A DNA stretch of 64,000 nt, from positions 73,776,177-73,840,176 of the forward strand of contig NC_080582.1 in assembly GCF_029962835.1 (NCBI RefSeq), written 5' to 3'. Position numbers and translations under genes: made by a program. The DNA is from Magnolia sinica. Taxonomy: Eukaryota; Streptophyta; Magnoliopsida; Magnoliales; Magnoliaceae. The first letter of the stretch is position 1. Every line of letters begins with the position of its first letter. Below the pieces are notes generated by a model. It was not told the DNA's origin and made no database searches. It saw only the letters and a list, made by a program, of their open reading frames with translations. This document shows positions 58,801 to 64,000 of this stretch, one piece after another.

Positions 58801-61800
58801 GGACCTTTCCGATACACTTGATTTAACCATCCATCTTCCAAACCCCTTGACATATTGTTAAAATCACCCAATAGGAGTGATTCTTGAGAGGCACCGATGT
58901 GGGGGCATCTCGGTGTGATTCCAAGGATGCACCGCGTCTCCACACTGGGGTGGGGTGGCCCACAAGGTGGGGTCCACTTTGGAATCATGCAATTCGAGGA
59001 CCCGTGCAAAGCGGGGGTTGCCCACGGGGAGGTCTCGCCTGGATTTGCTTGGGAGGACCTGCATGTAGGAATAAACCGGTCCTTCCCCATTGGCTCTGGA
59101 GCTTTTGGAGCGTTGGTCAGTTGTTCGCAATCAAAATGGTATCAAAGCGGGAGCTCGATGTTCGAGTCTCCTCATTGGCGTGGGTGGATGATGCGAAGGC
59201 ATCTTAGTGTGATTCCAAGGATGCACCGTATCTCCATGCTAGGGTGTGGTGGCCCACGAGGTGAGGTCTGTGAGATGCAGAATGGCCACGAGGTGGGGCC
59301 CACTATGGGACCGTGCAATTCGGGGGTTGCCCACGGAGAGGTCTCGCTTGAGTTTTCTTGGGAGGGCCTGCATATAGGGATAAATCAGTCCTTCCTCATT
59401 TGCTCCAGAGCTTTTGGTGCACTAGTCAGTTGTCCGCTATCAAGCATGGGCAATCAAAGGTGAGTCCCACCAACTAAAATAGCATTGCGTGACATTCTCC
59501 ATAAAATTCACCCCTTCCACCAAAAGTACTCATGACCAACAAATTAAAAGATGCACTACCTTTTCCTAGGAGAACCCAATTTATACTGAATAGAATAAGA
59601 CAGAGGCACCACACTTCCCTTGCATTCAGACATTTAATAAGTCAGCAAAACTACTCCACTCCACGCACGAAGCACATGTTAGCAAGATGAAATTCTCTAC
59701 CCCTAAGAAGCATTTAAGATTTAGTCCACCACCACTATGAGACTGGGTATTGGAGTTACAAATCATCAAGAGGTCAGATTTTTGTGAGGTTGACTCAAAG
59801 TTGGCTTGATCCCATTTCTTCAATCTTGAAGTACTGCCCTCCTATGCTCTTGATGACCCCAAATAGCTTCTCTTCAAACACCATGCCGCTTTTTATCAGT
59901 TTGGAAAACAACTGCTACCCTCACAAGCTTTAAGAAGACATGCCCATGGAACTCCCTATGCTCTTTCAGAATGGATGAAAAGATGACATATAGAGTACTC
60001 TGCTCTTTTTGCACATAAAACAAATGTTGGGCAATCAATTTCTCAATGTTGAAAATGATCCAACTTAGAATCTTATCCAATGTCTTCCTGCCCAACAAAA
60101 CACCCTGATGTAGGCCCACAACCAACCGTAGGACCCAGCATGTGCTGATTTTGGACTGTTTGTTGATAAACTTAGGGCCTAAATATCAAGAACTGCAACT
60201 TACTATTCGTGAAAGATACGAGGGCTCATTTAAAGATGTGGTTGACGATTTTGAAGATTATTTCCTAAATTTGTTTTTACTATTATTAAGCTTATTGCAA
60301 TGTTAGGTATATTAGACTATCTGAAATCAATCTGATAGTTGGAGGATATTCGTGAAAGATTCACAAGAATTGTATTTGGGGTCTATGAAATGGGTGGGTG
60401 GTGTAGAAGGTAGGGCCCAGCATGTGCTGATTTTGGATTGTTTGTTGATAAACTTAGGGCCTAAATATCAAGAACTGCAACTTACTATTTGTGAGAGATT
60501 AGATGGGTGATTTAAAGATGTGGTTGGCGATTTTGAAGATTTTTTCCTATTTTTTTTTAATATTATTAATCTTATTGCCATATTAGGTATATTAGACTAT
60601 CTGAGATCAATCTGATAGCTGGAGGATTTTCATGAAAGATTCATAGGAATTGTCTTTAGAGTCTATGAAATGGGTGGGTGGTGTAGAAGGTAGGCATTCC
60701 AAAATTTCTTAGTGTAATTGACATCAATAAGGGTATTTCTCCCTCTCTACTCATATTTTCTTGTGGGTGTGCTCTTGTCCACTTCTTTGCGAAGTGTCAA
60801 CATCTCATTGACTCGATAACCAGGTTGCACCACACCGCCTCCTTGGATTGAATTTAATATAAAAAAAAATTGAGCATGAGGACACTTCTCCATATGGCAG
60901 TAAAGTTATACAGCCATGAAATTTTATTTTTTCTCACCAACTGCTCTCAGGTTGTCTTATCCCTATCCCTCTCATTCCTAGATGCATAGACCTCAAAGAA
61001 CACCTTCATTAATTCTCCAAGGACATCAACAGTCAAGCAGAAAATAATGACTAACAAAATGAAAGGTTAATTATATCTGGTAAATTAAACAGCCTAGAAG
61101 TAAGAAACAGAAACATGGATCCCAAATGTGCATGTATTTCAGCTTGGTAACATGGTCCACTAGAATCCAAATATAAAGAAACTTCAGACAAACAAGCAAA
61201 GGCAAAATAGCCAATCTAATGTCAGTTTTTGTGTACCAATATCAAATCAAACTGTCATACGACATAAAAATAAACCATTACAAGAGGGAAAAAAAATTTG
61301 AAGGGGATCTGGAATACAGAAAGCCCTCACTGTTGCAAACTGGTCACACATAACTAAGTTGTACCTTTTCTGTCACTGGAACACGACTTCGCTTGGATTT
61401 TGTCTTCAGAATTTCCTGATCATCTATTGATGCCTTTCTAGAACCCTTGGGTGAAGAAACCAATTTCTGTAAAATATATGACAAGCACTTGCCAAAAATC
61501 ATCATTCTGAAATGACATGTACAATAAACAGACCATTGGTTGAGAACCCATAGACACTACCTTCTGACTGGATTCTCCAGTTATACTTTTGTCAGTAGTG
61601 GGAGTTCCCTTTCGCCGTTTTGTCTTATCTCCCGGCTGCTTTACAGATGACTCACCCCCTGTCGCATTCCCTGCACGCACCTTGCTAAAGCGCTTCAATG
61701 GTTTCTCTTCTGAATCACTCATTCCCTCAGGATCTTTTTTTGAGCCAGTATCTTCAGATGGCTGCTTTTCATCCTCATTGACATTCCCGGCATCTGCCTT

Positions 61801-62761
61801 TTTACCTGAATGTTTAGGTAATTTAGCTTCCACATCACTGTTACCATCCGGTTCCTTCTTTGACATAATATCCGTAGATTGTGGTGCATCATCTGCAGTC
61901 TGATCATTTAATAAGGCTCCCTTTGGTTCTGAAGGCAAACCAGGCAGATCAGCTTCTGCATTTGCACCGCCTTTCTTCTTTGACATAGGGCGGCCCCTTC
62001 TGGGACGAGTACCTTCAGGTACGCTCTGATTTGGATTTGAGGATGGTGAAGCAACACTTGCAATTTCATCAACTGATCTTGCAGACGATAAAACTTCAGG
62101 CTTCTTTTCATTTTCTAATGGCAAAGTTGCCTCCTTGATAGATGGACCTTCAGAAAGTGAATTATCAGCTTCCTTGCTGCGACCCTTTTTTCTCTTTGGA
62201 AGTTCTGGAGCTACCTTTTCAGACTCCATTAGAGAATCATCAGATGTCTCTGTTGAATGTGTTAATGAACTAGTTTTCCGAGTTCTTGTTTTCTTAATAG
62301 ATTGATCCGGCACTGGTTCTGGTTTTGAGGATTCCAGATGGTCAGTCTCATCTTTTGTTGTAGCAACAGTAATTTTGGATTGGCTACTATCATGAGAATG
62401 TTCCAGCTTCTTTCCAGGAGATTCTGCATCGATTAAGGAACCATCATCCGCTGTCTGAATAGTACCATTGCTCATCACTGCTGTTGATGATTTATCCAAC
62501 GGAGGATCAATTTCTCCAGGGCAAGCCTCTGGCTCCAGCTTCTCAGGCCCCTGATCAACAGACAACCAACATTTTTATTTCACCTCTTCCCAAATTTTTA
62601 TTATTCAATAGACTCTGATTGAGAAAGTCAAAATAAATAAATTAAATTAATTAAATAAAAATTCCAAACAAGAATTGCAAAATTATAATGCAATAAAATA
62701 TGTTGCATGCCTGAGGTAGCACATCAGACTCGTTCTTCATGGATAGTTTGTTCTCATCTGC
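34045..62761 (-). CDS. PDS5: PDS5-like sister-chromatid cohesion cofactor, C-terminal part (nine exons placed)
   Basis: PDS5 proteins bind the cohesin ring with WAPL and Eco1/CTF7 and control cohesion, DNA repair and chromatin loops in the nucleus; plants have several paralogues, some ending in a Tudor domain and a basic tail. Exons in transcription order are 62711-62761, 61561-62550, 61366-61466, 49198-49265, 44174-44225, 44009-44095, 43888-43928, 35026-35100 and 34045-34939. Reading phase is continuous across the junctions, with one exon length (61366-61466) uncertain by a base. Visible order is an acidic/basic disordered region, a Tudor domain containing [18 protein letters not shown] and [21 protein letters not shown], a basic linker, and a lysine-rich repeat tail ending in KKRRRGLQG. 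The N-terminal HEAT repeats are not in the window. A short stretch at 63959-64000 ending in a GT donor could be another exon but I could not confirm it. The Tudor sequence makes the family call strong; which paralogue (PDS5C-like seems likely) is inference. Confidence 0.88.
35026..35100 (-). CDS. PDS5: PDS5-like exon, basic linker
   Basis: The exon is 75 nt with acceptor TTTACCAG and donor AAAAAG|GTGAGT. It encodes [20 protein letters not shown] then APLK. RRQKKAK is a good candidate nuclear localisation signal. Phase 2 leaves AG, completed by G in the final exon. A short 86-nt intron separates it from the repeat exon. Confidence 0.82.
35690..36200. mobile_element. Possible distant fold-back relative
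   Basis: Phrases of the family layout occur (GGTCCCACCACAACTAGCGG, GTGGGGCCTATGTAGTGTGT, GATGGCCCACGTAATGGTTG), but the two arms do not pair convincingly. It may be another TIR family. Confidence 0.3.
36229..37275. mobile_element. hAT-like non-autonomous element, divergent copy
   Basis: Begins CAATGTTTTAAAAGTCGAATTG and shares internal order with the element at 38773-39564: GCATAAAGGTCAACATTATTG/AGATATAAGTCAACATTATCG, GTAGGACTCGTTCAAA/GTAGGATTCATATAAA, and a final region resembling AAATCGTATGATTTTGACAA in decayed form. The right end is approximate and no duplication was found. Confidence 0.5.
37760..38468 (-). pseudogene. RTE-type LINE, C-terminal part of reverse transcriptase ORF and 3' end
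   Basis: On the minus strand, broken frames read LYGTECWAV and [15 protein letters not shown], which align in order with the C-terminal region of plant RTE LINEs. The 3' end has CCCAGTTAGTTGGAGTGAGGCTTAGATGATGA, the usual RTE tail leading to (ATG)n-type repeats. The rest of the same copy lies beyond the hAT-like insertion at 40063. Confidence 0.75.
38477..40062. mobile_element. hAT-like element inserted in the RTE LINE
   Basis: Ends CAATGTAGTCAAAGGCGCTA and, from the right, CAGTGTTGTCAAGTGTGTTC are inverted. Near-perfect 8-bp duplications CTATATGC (38469-38476) and CTATATAC (40063-40070) flank it; 8 bp and CA ends fit hAT. Subterminal sequence is rich in GCCTAGG/CACCTAGG motifs (38500-38555 and 39920-40045). 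The interior lacks a transposase frame and is itself interrupted by another element. Confidence 0.88.
38773..39564. mobile_element. hAT-like element nested inside another hAT-like element
   Basis: Ends CAATGTTGTCAAAATCGTTA and, from the right, CAGTGTTGTCAAAATCATAC are inverted. Flanks TCCAAGAA (38765-38772) and TCCAAGAC (39565-39572) match at seven of eight bases. It is 792 bp, AT-rich and non-coding, and related to 36229-37275. Confidence 0.9.
40063..40340 (-). pseudogene. RTE-type LINE reverse transcriptase fragment with catalytic box
   Basis: The minus-strand frame reads [18 protein letters not shown], then [20 protein letters not shown] with the FVDD catalytic box at 40168-40191, then LELWGEAL. 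This is the palm domain of RTE LINEs. It continues in order into 38468-37760 once the hAT-like insertion is skipped. Confidence 0.85.
40390..40510 (-). mobile_element. 3' tail of a second RTE LINE with (ATC)n
   Basis: About nine ATC/CAT repeats (40397-40424) are followed by AGAGCCTTATCCCAATATTTGGGGTC. On the minus strand this is the standard RTE 3' end ...CCCAA...TTGGGATAAGGCT(GAT)n. Only the tail is present, a 5'-truncated insertion. Confidence 0.65.
41436..41612 (-). mobile_element. tRNA-derived SINE
   Basis: On the minus strand, an A-box-like TGGGCGAATGG (41583-41593) and a B-box GGTTTGATTCC (41540-41550) are about 32 bp apart, as in RNA polymerase III internal promoters. The body continues TGGGATTACCCGATGCTC and GCGGGGGCTAGTCTCCTG and ends in ATAATTTTTTTTCCC. 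Length of about 175 bp suits plant SINEs. Overlapping open frames on both strands are spurious. Confidence 0.72.
42575..42985. repeat. Imperfect tandem duplication
   Basis: Two units start GGTTTACTCAAACACA(A/G)GGTGTTGACC at 42579 and 42819 and continue CTCTATCTAATTGTCAACTCAA, CTCCTTTTTTAT, and GATCATCAAGG-type ends. Unit one is about 240 bp and unit two about 165 bp. Non-coding. Confidence 0.7.
42983..43215. mobile_element. Fragment of the CGTTACGG-rich hAT-like family
   Basis: Starts CAAGGTATTCCATATAGG and contains GTAACGGTCACC and GATATCGGCCATAACG. At 43115-43205 it matches the element at 51255 closely (ATTCCAAATATG, GAACATGTTTATGGT, TAACGGTCCACTCTTTGGTGAGA). The far end was not located. 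Confidence 0.7.
43888..43928 (-). CDS. PDS5: PDS5-like short exon after the Tudor domain
   Basis: The exon is 41 nt with acceptor TCTATCAG and donor GAAAT|GTAAGT. It encodes [13 protein letters not shown] plus the first two bases of a codon completed as ATG in the next exon. Acidic linker, no domain. An 8.8-kb intron follows. Confidence 0.8.
44009..44095 (-). CDS. PDS5: PDS5-like exon, end of Tudor domain
   Basis: The exon is 87 nt (29 codons, phase 0) with acceptor GTATAG and donor GATGAG|GTGGGT. It encodes [20 protein letters not shown] then IEGDSALDE. The YDDGD-x-E-x-L-x-L-x-K-E-x-W-E-L pattern is the hallmark last part of the PDS5 Tudor domain. The acidic YDDGD loop is diagnostic of this family. 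Confidence 0.93.
44174..44225 (-). CDS. PDS5: PDS5-like exon, central Tudor domain
   Basis: The exon is 52 nt, with acceptor GATGCAG and donor CATGAG|GTGAAT. After the split codon it reads [18 protein letters not shown] across the junction with the next exon. The aromatic pair YY and the pattern G-V-V-x-S-F/Y-x-P are the core Tudor strands seen in plant PDS5 proteins. The neighbouring intron toward the next exon is only 78 nt, the shortest in the gene. Confidence 0.92.
44283..44302. repeat. (AT)n microsatellite
   Basis: About ten AT units within a short direct repeat AGCAATCATTAA that occurs on both sides (44261 and 44302). Confidence 0.85.
45969..46296. mobile_element. Short CGTTACGG-family element with (GA)n
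   Basis: The right end, read inward, is CAAGGTATTCCGTGGCGGTA, the same terminus as at 42983 and 51255. The interior has many GTAATGG/GTAACGG repeats (TAACGGTCCATTATGGGGCC) and a (AG)n run. The left end GGTGAGCCATAATGACCATC is a weaker inverse. Confidence 0.65.
46178..46215. repeat. (AG)n microsatellite
   Basis: About eighteen AG units inside the short hAT-like element. Confidence 0.9.
47480..47965. mobile_element. Fold-back element, full length, inside the Tourist-like element
   Basis: Inverted ends ATGGGATCCCTGACTGTGGG and TGGGATCCCTGATTGTGGAG; arms CCACACCGTCCATCCGTATT and AAGGATGGACGGCATGGATG, ATCTCACGTGGACCACAACA and CTATGGTCCACGTGAGATTT. Lies in the 5.0-kb PDS5-like intron. Confidence 0.82.
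47966..48285. mobile_element. Fold-back element, left arm and centre
   Basis: GGTTGGTGCTCTGTGGACCC, CCACGCCATCCATCCATTTT, AGGTGGACCACACCACAGGA and the centre AAACAAATATCAGTTTGATC are present. The right arm is missing and the sequence changes at about 48285. The end GGTGCTCTGTGG is shared with the copy at 19003. Confidence 0.7.
48694..48801. repeat. 54-bp tandem duplication spanning the Tourist-like element end
   Basis: The unit AACTTACTAACAACTTAAAA...CATCCAAACGC(G/A)GCCTTAATGTGGA occurs twice at a 54-bp offset with one or two differences. It includes the element terminus and its TTA flank, so the duplication followed insertion. Confidence 0.9.
48835..48968. repeat. Three-unit tandem repeat, period 46 bp
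   Basis: GACCAACTAACA(A/T)AGAAT starts at 48835, 48881 and 48927, each followed by CAGGTTGTACAAACATCAC (CAAGGTTGTAC in the third). Near-identical units mean a recent expansion. Non-coding, inside the Tudor intron. Confidence 0.92.
49198..49265 (-). CDS. PDS5: PDS5-like exon, start of Tudor domain
   Basis: The exon is 68 nt with acceptor CCATGTCAG and donor AAGAC|GTAAGT, ending in phase 2. It encodes [20 protein letters not shown] plus DKT. The GSKIKVWWP motif is the first strand of the PDS5-type Tudor barrel; Tudor domains of this class are thought to bind methylated histone lysine, with aromatic residues forming the cage. It is spliced across a 5.0-kb intron to the next Tudor exon. Confidence 0.9.
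49765..50356 (-). pseudogene. L1-type LINE C-terminal fragment (zinc-binding RVT region)
   Basis: Minus-strand frames 50256-50071 ([20 protein letters not shown], then [11 protein letters not shown]) and 50156-49857 ([24 protein letters not shown], [13 protein letters not shown]) are the zf-RVT region found at the end of plant L1 LINE polyproteins, with its C-x-x-C...H-x(4)-H/C pattern. The 3' end lies near 49765 with a T/A-rich tail. The upstream side is cut by the Ty3 element at 50357; the remainder resumes at 58083. Confidence 0.82.
50357..51095 (-). repeat. 3' LTR of the Ty3/gypsy element
   Basis: Matches 57348-58082 over its length, including GATAACTACTCCGAATCCAC, CATGGTTTTCGGCCAAAAAT and TTGCCATGAAAG. 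It has an (AAT)n run at 50516-50536. Confidence 0.95.
51975..52415. mobile_element. Fold-back element inside the hAT-like element
   Basis: Left arm GGGCCCCACCCGTGATGAAT, CCACACCGTCCATCCATTTT; right arm GGTGTGGTCCACCTGAGATT, AAAATGGATGGACGATATGG, ATACATCATAGTGGGGCCCA. Fourth level of nesting. Confidence 0.8.
52420..52605. mobile_element. Fold-back element, right arm of a second copy
   Basis: TTGGTGTGGTCCAGATGATC, ATAGATGAACGGTGTAGATG and AATACATCACTGTGGAGCCC give a right arm with no left arm, directly following the previous copy. Confidence 0.55.
52796..52825. repeat. (GA)n microsatellite
   Basis: About fourteen GA units followed by (GAA)n, inside the hAT-like element. They produce spurious Arg/Glu and Ser/Leu frames. 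Confidence 0.9.
53400..54063 (-). pseudogene. Ty3/gypsy integrase
   Basis: Frame 54063-53809 has [20 protein letters not shown] and YYWPQ (zinc domain). 53969-53568 overlaps in another frame and holds [19 protein letters not shown], the start of the catalytic core with its first acidic residue. The core end and the linker are broken; the linker resumes at 51110-51246 as [15 protein letters not shown] after the inserted element. Confidence 0.9.
54240..56000 (-). pseudogene. Ty3/gypsy protease, reverse transcriptase and RNase H
   Basis: Frame 55065-54559 carries [20 protein letters not shown] and the catalytic box [11 protein letters not shown] (54931-54960), then [12 protein letters not shown]. 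RNase H follows at 54528-54313 with [20 protein letters not shown] and [10 protein letters not shown]. The protease region upstream (about 55.88-56.0 kb) is only partly readable (CSVD-like). Several stops separate the pieces. Confidence 0.92.
56196..57330 (-). pseudogene. Ty3/gypsy gag region
   Basis: Frame 57392-57012 holds the gag N-terminal part; 56805-56488 has a gag-like stretch ([20 protein letters not shown]). A decayed zinc knuckle reading [11 protein letters not shown] follows near 56206-56240, where the usual CCHC spacing is damaged. Confidence 0.8.
57348..58082 (-). repeat. 5' LTR of the Ty3/gypsy element
   Basis: Partner of 50357-51095, with an AAG/AAGATG repeat (57533-57560) where the other LTR has (AAT)n. 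Differences of roughly one in ten to fifteen bases suggest an old insertion; a count is needed for a date. Confidence 0.95.
58083..58190 (-). pseudogene. L1 LINE remainder upstream of the Ty3 insertion
   Basis: By position and target-site duplication this is the other side of the L1 fragment at 49765-50356. The sequence soon loses recognisable L1 similarity, so the LINE was probably already truncated. Confidence 0.4.
58898..59442 (+). mobile_element. TRIM: two short LTRs around a 58-bp core
   Basis: LTR-like direct repeats at 58898-59133 and 59192-59442 start TGTGGGGGCATCTCGGTG and TGCGAAGGCATCTTAGTG and end GTTCGCAATCA and GTCCGCTATCA. The core starts AAA then TGGTATCAAAGCGG at 59137, a tRNA-Met primer site, and ends in a G-rich tract GGCGTGGGTGGATGA before the second LTR. 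Two LTRs, primer site and tract without coding fit a terminal-repeat retrotransposon in miniature. The second LTR has an extra stretch of about 35 bp, a local duplication of CCACGAGGTG. No 5-bp duplication was found. Confidence 0.8.
60128..60690. repeat. Tandem duplication, period about 281 bp
   Basis: Unit one starts GTAGGACCCAGCATGTGCTG at 60128; unit two starts GTAGGGCCCAGCATGTGCTG at 60410. Both end GGGTGGGTGGTGTAGAAG. They differ at some fifteen to twenty-five positions. Each contains inverted phrases such as ATCTGA/TCAGAT but no coding frame. It lies in the 12.1-kb intron. Confidence 0.93.
61366..61466 (-). CDS. PDS5: PDS5-like exon, basic segment before the long intron
   Basis: The acceptor is TATTTTACAG and the donor is GAAAAG|GTACAA. 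The frame begins [20 protein letters not shown] and continues through a lysine/arginine-rich stretch. Phase 0 at both neighbours needs a length divisible by three (102 nt), but my count by eye gives 101, so one boundary or base should be rechecked. A 12.1-kb intron filled with nested transposons follows. Confidence 0.65.
61561..62550 (-). CDS. PDS5: PDS5-like large exon, disordered charged linker
   Basis: This exon of 990 nt (330 codons, phase 0 both ends) runs from an acceptor GATCAG to a donor CAGAAG|GTAGTG. The protein is rich in S, E, K, P and D, with basic clusters such as [16 protein letters not shown] and [22 protein letters not shown] resembles an AT-hook core (RGRP), which could touch AT-rich DNA in the minor groove, and the basic clusters are candidate nuclear localisation signals. 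No globular domain is visible. In plant PDS5 proteins this region is long and poorly conserved, so recognition rests on the joined Tudor exons rather than on this exon itself. The open frame continues into the intron for another 44 codons before a stop. Confidence 0.8.
62711..62761 (-). CDS. PDS5: PDS5-like exon, short acidic segment, followed by a GC donor
   Basis: This 51-nt exon reads [17 protein letters not shown] in phase 0 on both sides. The acceptor is CTGCAG. The 3' boundary reads CAG followed by GCATGC, so the intron would be GC-AG rather than GT-AG. The frame joins directly to [10 protein letters not shown] in the next exon. It is the most upstream exon I could place. The segment has no fold of its own and looks like part of the disordered linker between the HEAT repeats and the Tudor domain. 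Confidence 0.65.
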
Positions 62762-64000
62762 CTGCAGCATATCAAGCCAGTTCCATCAGCAAAAGATGTT
62801 ACACAAATACACCCATGTCAACAAAACTTTTTACAACACTAATTATTAAGGTACTGAAGTTTTTTTAGAAGGTTAAGGTACTAAAACTAGAAAATACCAA
62901 AAAAAGAAGAAGAAGAAGAAGAAGAAGAAGAAGGAAAAGGAGAAGGAGAAGGAAAGAAAAGAAAGTGGAAAAAAAAAATTGGTTATCCATTTCCTCCTTC
63001 CGTTCTATAATAGTTGCAAGACCTAATTAGTCAGGTGTTAAAAAACAGGAACGAAAGAGAAAAGCAAGGAACAACTGAATGTTTTCTTACTATTTTCTCA
63101 AGTTAGCTTGTTTACCATTCAATTTATTGTCTGGGAATCATGTTTTGGATGCATGCATACATGTGAGCATGTCTTTTCAAAAATGTCCATAAGCCCTGTA
63201 ACATAAATTATAACATATGTCCATAGTATTACATTCGGTGTCGTAGCATTGACATTCCATGTGCCTTTTCACACTAGTGTACCAAGTTACTAACAGTTAT
63301 GCCTTTTCACACTAGTGTACTACGTTACTTGTTGTGTTTTAGGTAAACCATTGATTTATTATTTAAAGCCAGCTATTGGCCCATTTCAGACAGCTCTATG
63401 ATATAAATATGAAGTACATACATGGCCTATTAAATACTATCACACTATAGCCTATATGACATGCATGCTAAAACATGTAAAGAGCAAATTCAGCTATTGC
63501 AATCTCATATTTTTTTCAATGGTGATCTCATACTTCATTCTTACTGTACCGGTTTTCTAGAATAATCATGGGTTCTTCTAAAACTTGATTACTTTATTAT
63601 TTACACAAAGCACGAGGTGAAGCTTGAGCAGGTTTTGGGAGCAGGAGTATGGAGGCATCTATTTTCAGATTGTTAGCAAGTATGAAAGATAGGAAGAGGA
63701 TGCTGAACAGCTGTCCAAAGAGTGCGAGCAGCATTTTGGTGGAAGCTTCACACAACTAAGGTTTCTTCAGCTATAAAAAAAAAAATCTAGTTGACATTGG
63801 CTAATCACAAGCCAACTAGAGCAAATTTCTAGGCCAACTATTCTTCAAATAATAATAATAAGGCCAACTGAAACCACTCTCTGGTAAACCGAGTGGCAAT
63901 GAAGCTTTAAATCTTTAGTTATCACCAAACAAATTTAACTTGGGAACTCACAAGTTACCACATTGGCAAGTAATGCAAATGGAGTTGAAGAAAAAGAGGC
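62762..64000. other. PDS5-like intron or upstream region, no exon confirmed
   Basis: AT-rich sequence with a long AAG microsatellite and a duplicated 27-bp phrase containing CTTTTCACACTAGTGTAC near 63263 and 63303. No exon is confirmed apart from a weak candidate at 63959-64000 on the minus strand ending at a GT donor. No transposon is recognised. Confidence 0.4.
62905..62940. repeat. (AAG)n microsatellite
   Basis: About ten AAG units followed by GGAAAAGG-type variants, in the region upstream of the placed PDS5-like exons. Confidence 0.9.

Larger units (their letters stand above)
49266..61365 (-). other. PDS5: 12.1-kb transposon-filled intron of the PDS5-like gene
   Basis: The intron begins GTACAA at 61365 and ends TTCCATGTCAG at 49266. 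It contains an L1 LINE fragment, a Ty3/gypsy element, a hAT-like element, fold-back sequence, a TRIM and a tandem duplication, each listed separately. The remaining parts (58.2-58.89, 59.45-60.12 and 60.69-61.36 kb) show no recognisable gene; a decayed minus-strand frame at 59874-60125 is unidentified. Confidence 0.75.

Noticed and set aside
58897..59463. 188-codon frame and overlapping antisense frames
   Set aside because: The frame runs through the TRIM LTRs; repetition in the protein reflects the direct repeats, not a gene.
59874..60125. 83-codon minus-strand frame
   Set aside because: It has a protein-like look, but I could not match it to any family and found no conserved motif or neighbouring domain.
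61589..61903. Plus-strand frame of 104 codons
   Set aside because: Antisense shadow of the large PDS5-like exon.
63640..63770. Possible exon on either strand
   Set aside because: No splice sites in phase with the PDS5-like exons and no recognisable peptide.

Overview
This is a plant nuclear window. It is AT-rich, packed with transposable elements, and holds one recognisable host gene broken up by very long introns. Dispersed copies carrying a GTGGGCCCACC...ATGTATGTG...CCATCCA signature resemble repeats I associate with magnoliid genomes such as Cinnamomum or Liriodendron. That placement is from memory and weak; flowering plant is the safe call. I see no tRNA or rRNA gene, no CRISPR and no prokaryotic feature.

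Layout. Bases 1-22,400 contain no host gene I can support. They hold remnants of long LTRs (about 1.0-3.76 kb and 9.64-12.20 kb, both ending in CGTTACA), a Tat/Grande-like LTR end with an adjacent antisense coiled-coil frame (3.9-5.86 kb), other LTR-like pieces (13.4-15.65 kb), a frameshifted Ty3/gypsy polyprotein tail (16.1 kb), and about fifteen copies of a fold-back DNA transposon of 450-540 bp. Two copies have perfect 9-bp target-site duplications, which points to the Mutator superfamily. Bases 22,480-29,070 are a decayed virus-like or gag-like sequence on the minus strand, split by a complete but defective Ty1/copia element (22,866-27,984; LTRs about 530 bp; duplication GGGTA). Bases 29-34 kb hold two more fold-back copies and the 3' flank of the host gene.

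From 34,045 to the right edge, on the minus strand, lies the C-terminal half of a PDS5-type cohesin cofactor gene. I placed nine exons, encoding a charged disordered region, a Tudor domain split over three exons, and a tail of about 18 copies of an 11-residue K/TPK-rich repeat. The N-terminal HEAT-repeat part must lie beyond base 64,000. Two introns are inflated. The 8.8-kb intron holds an RTE LINE cut by a hAT-like element that itself contains a second hAT-like element, plus a related third copy and a tRNA-derived SINE. The 12.1-kb intron holds an L1 LINE cut by a Ty3/gypsy element (50,357-58,082; duplication AACTC). That element is cut in its integrase by a hAT-like element (duplication TCAGTACT), which in turn carries fold-back sequence. 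The same intron also holds a TRIM (two LTRs of about 240 bp around a 58-bp core) and a 281-bp tandem duplication. A Tourist/Harbinger-like element in the 5.0-kb intron carries two more fold-back copies.

The window is therefore one essential chromosome-biology gene whose splicing must cope with several layers of nested transposons. The best leads are the fold-back Mutator-like family, the hAT-like family with CGTTACGG-rich ends, the TRIM, and the repeat-encoded phosphosite-like tail of the PDS5 protein. All calls were made by eye; boundaries marked by a target-site duplication are firm and the others are approximate.
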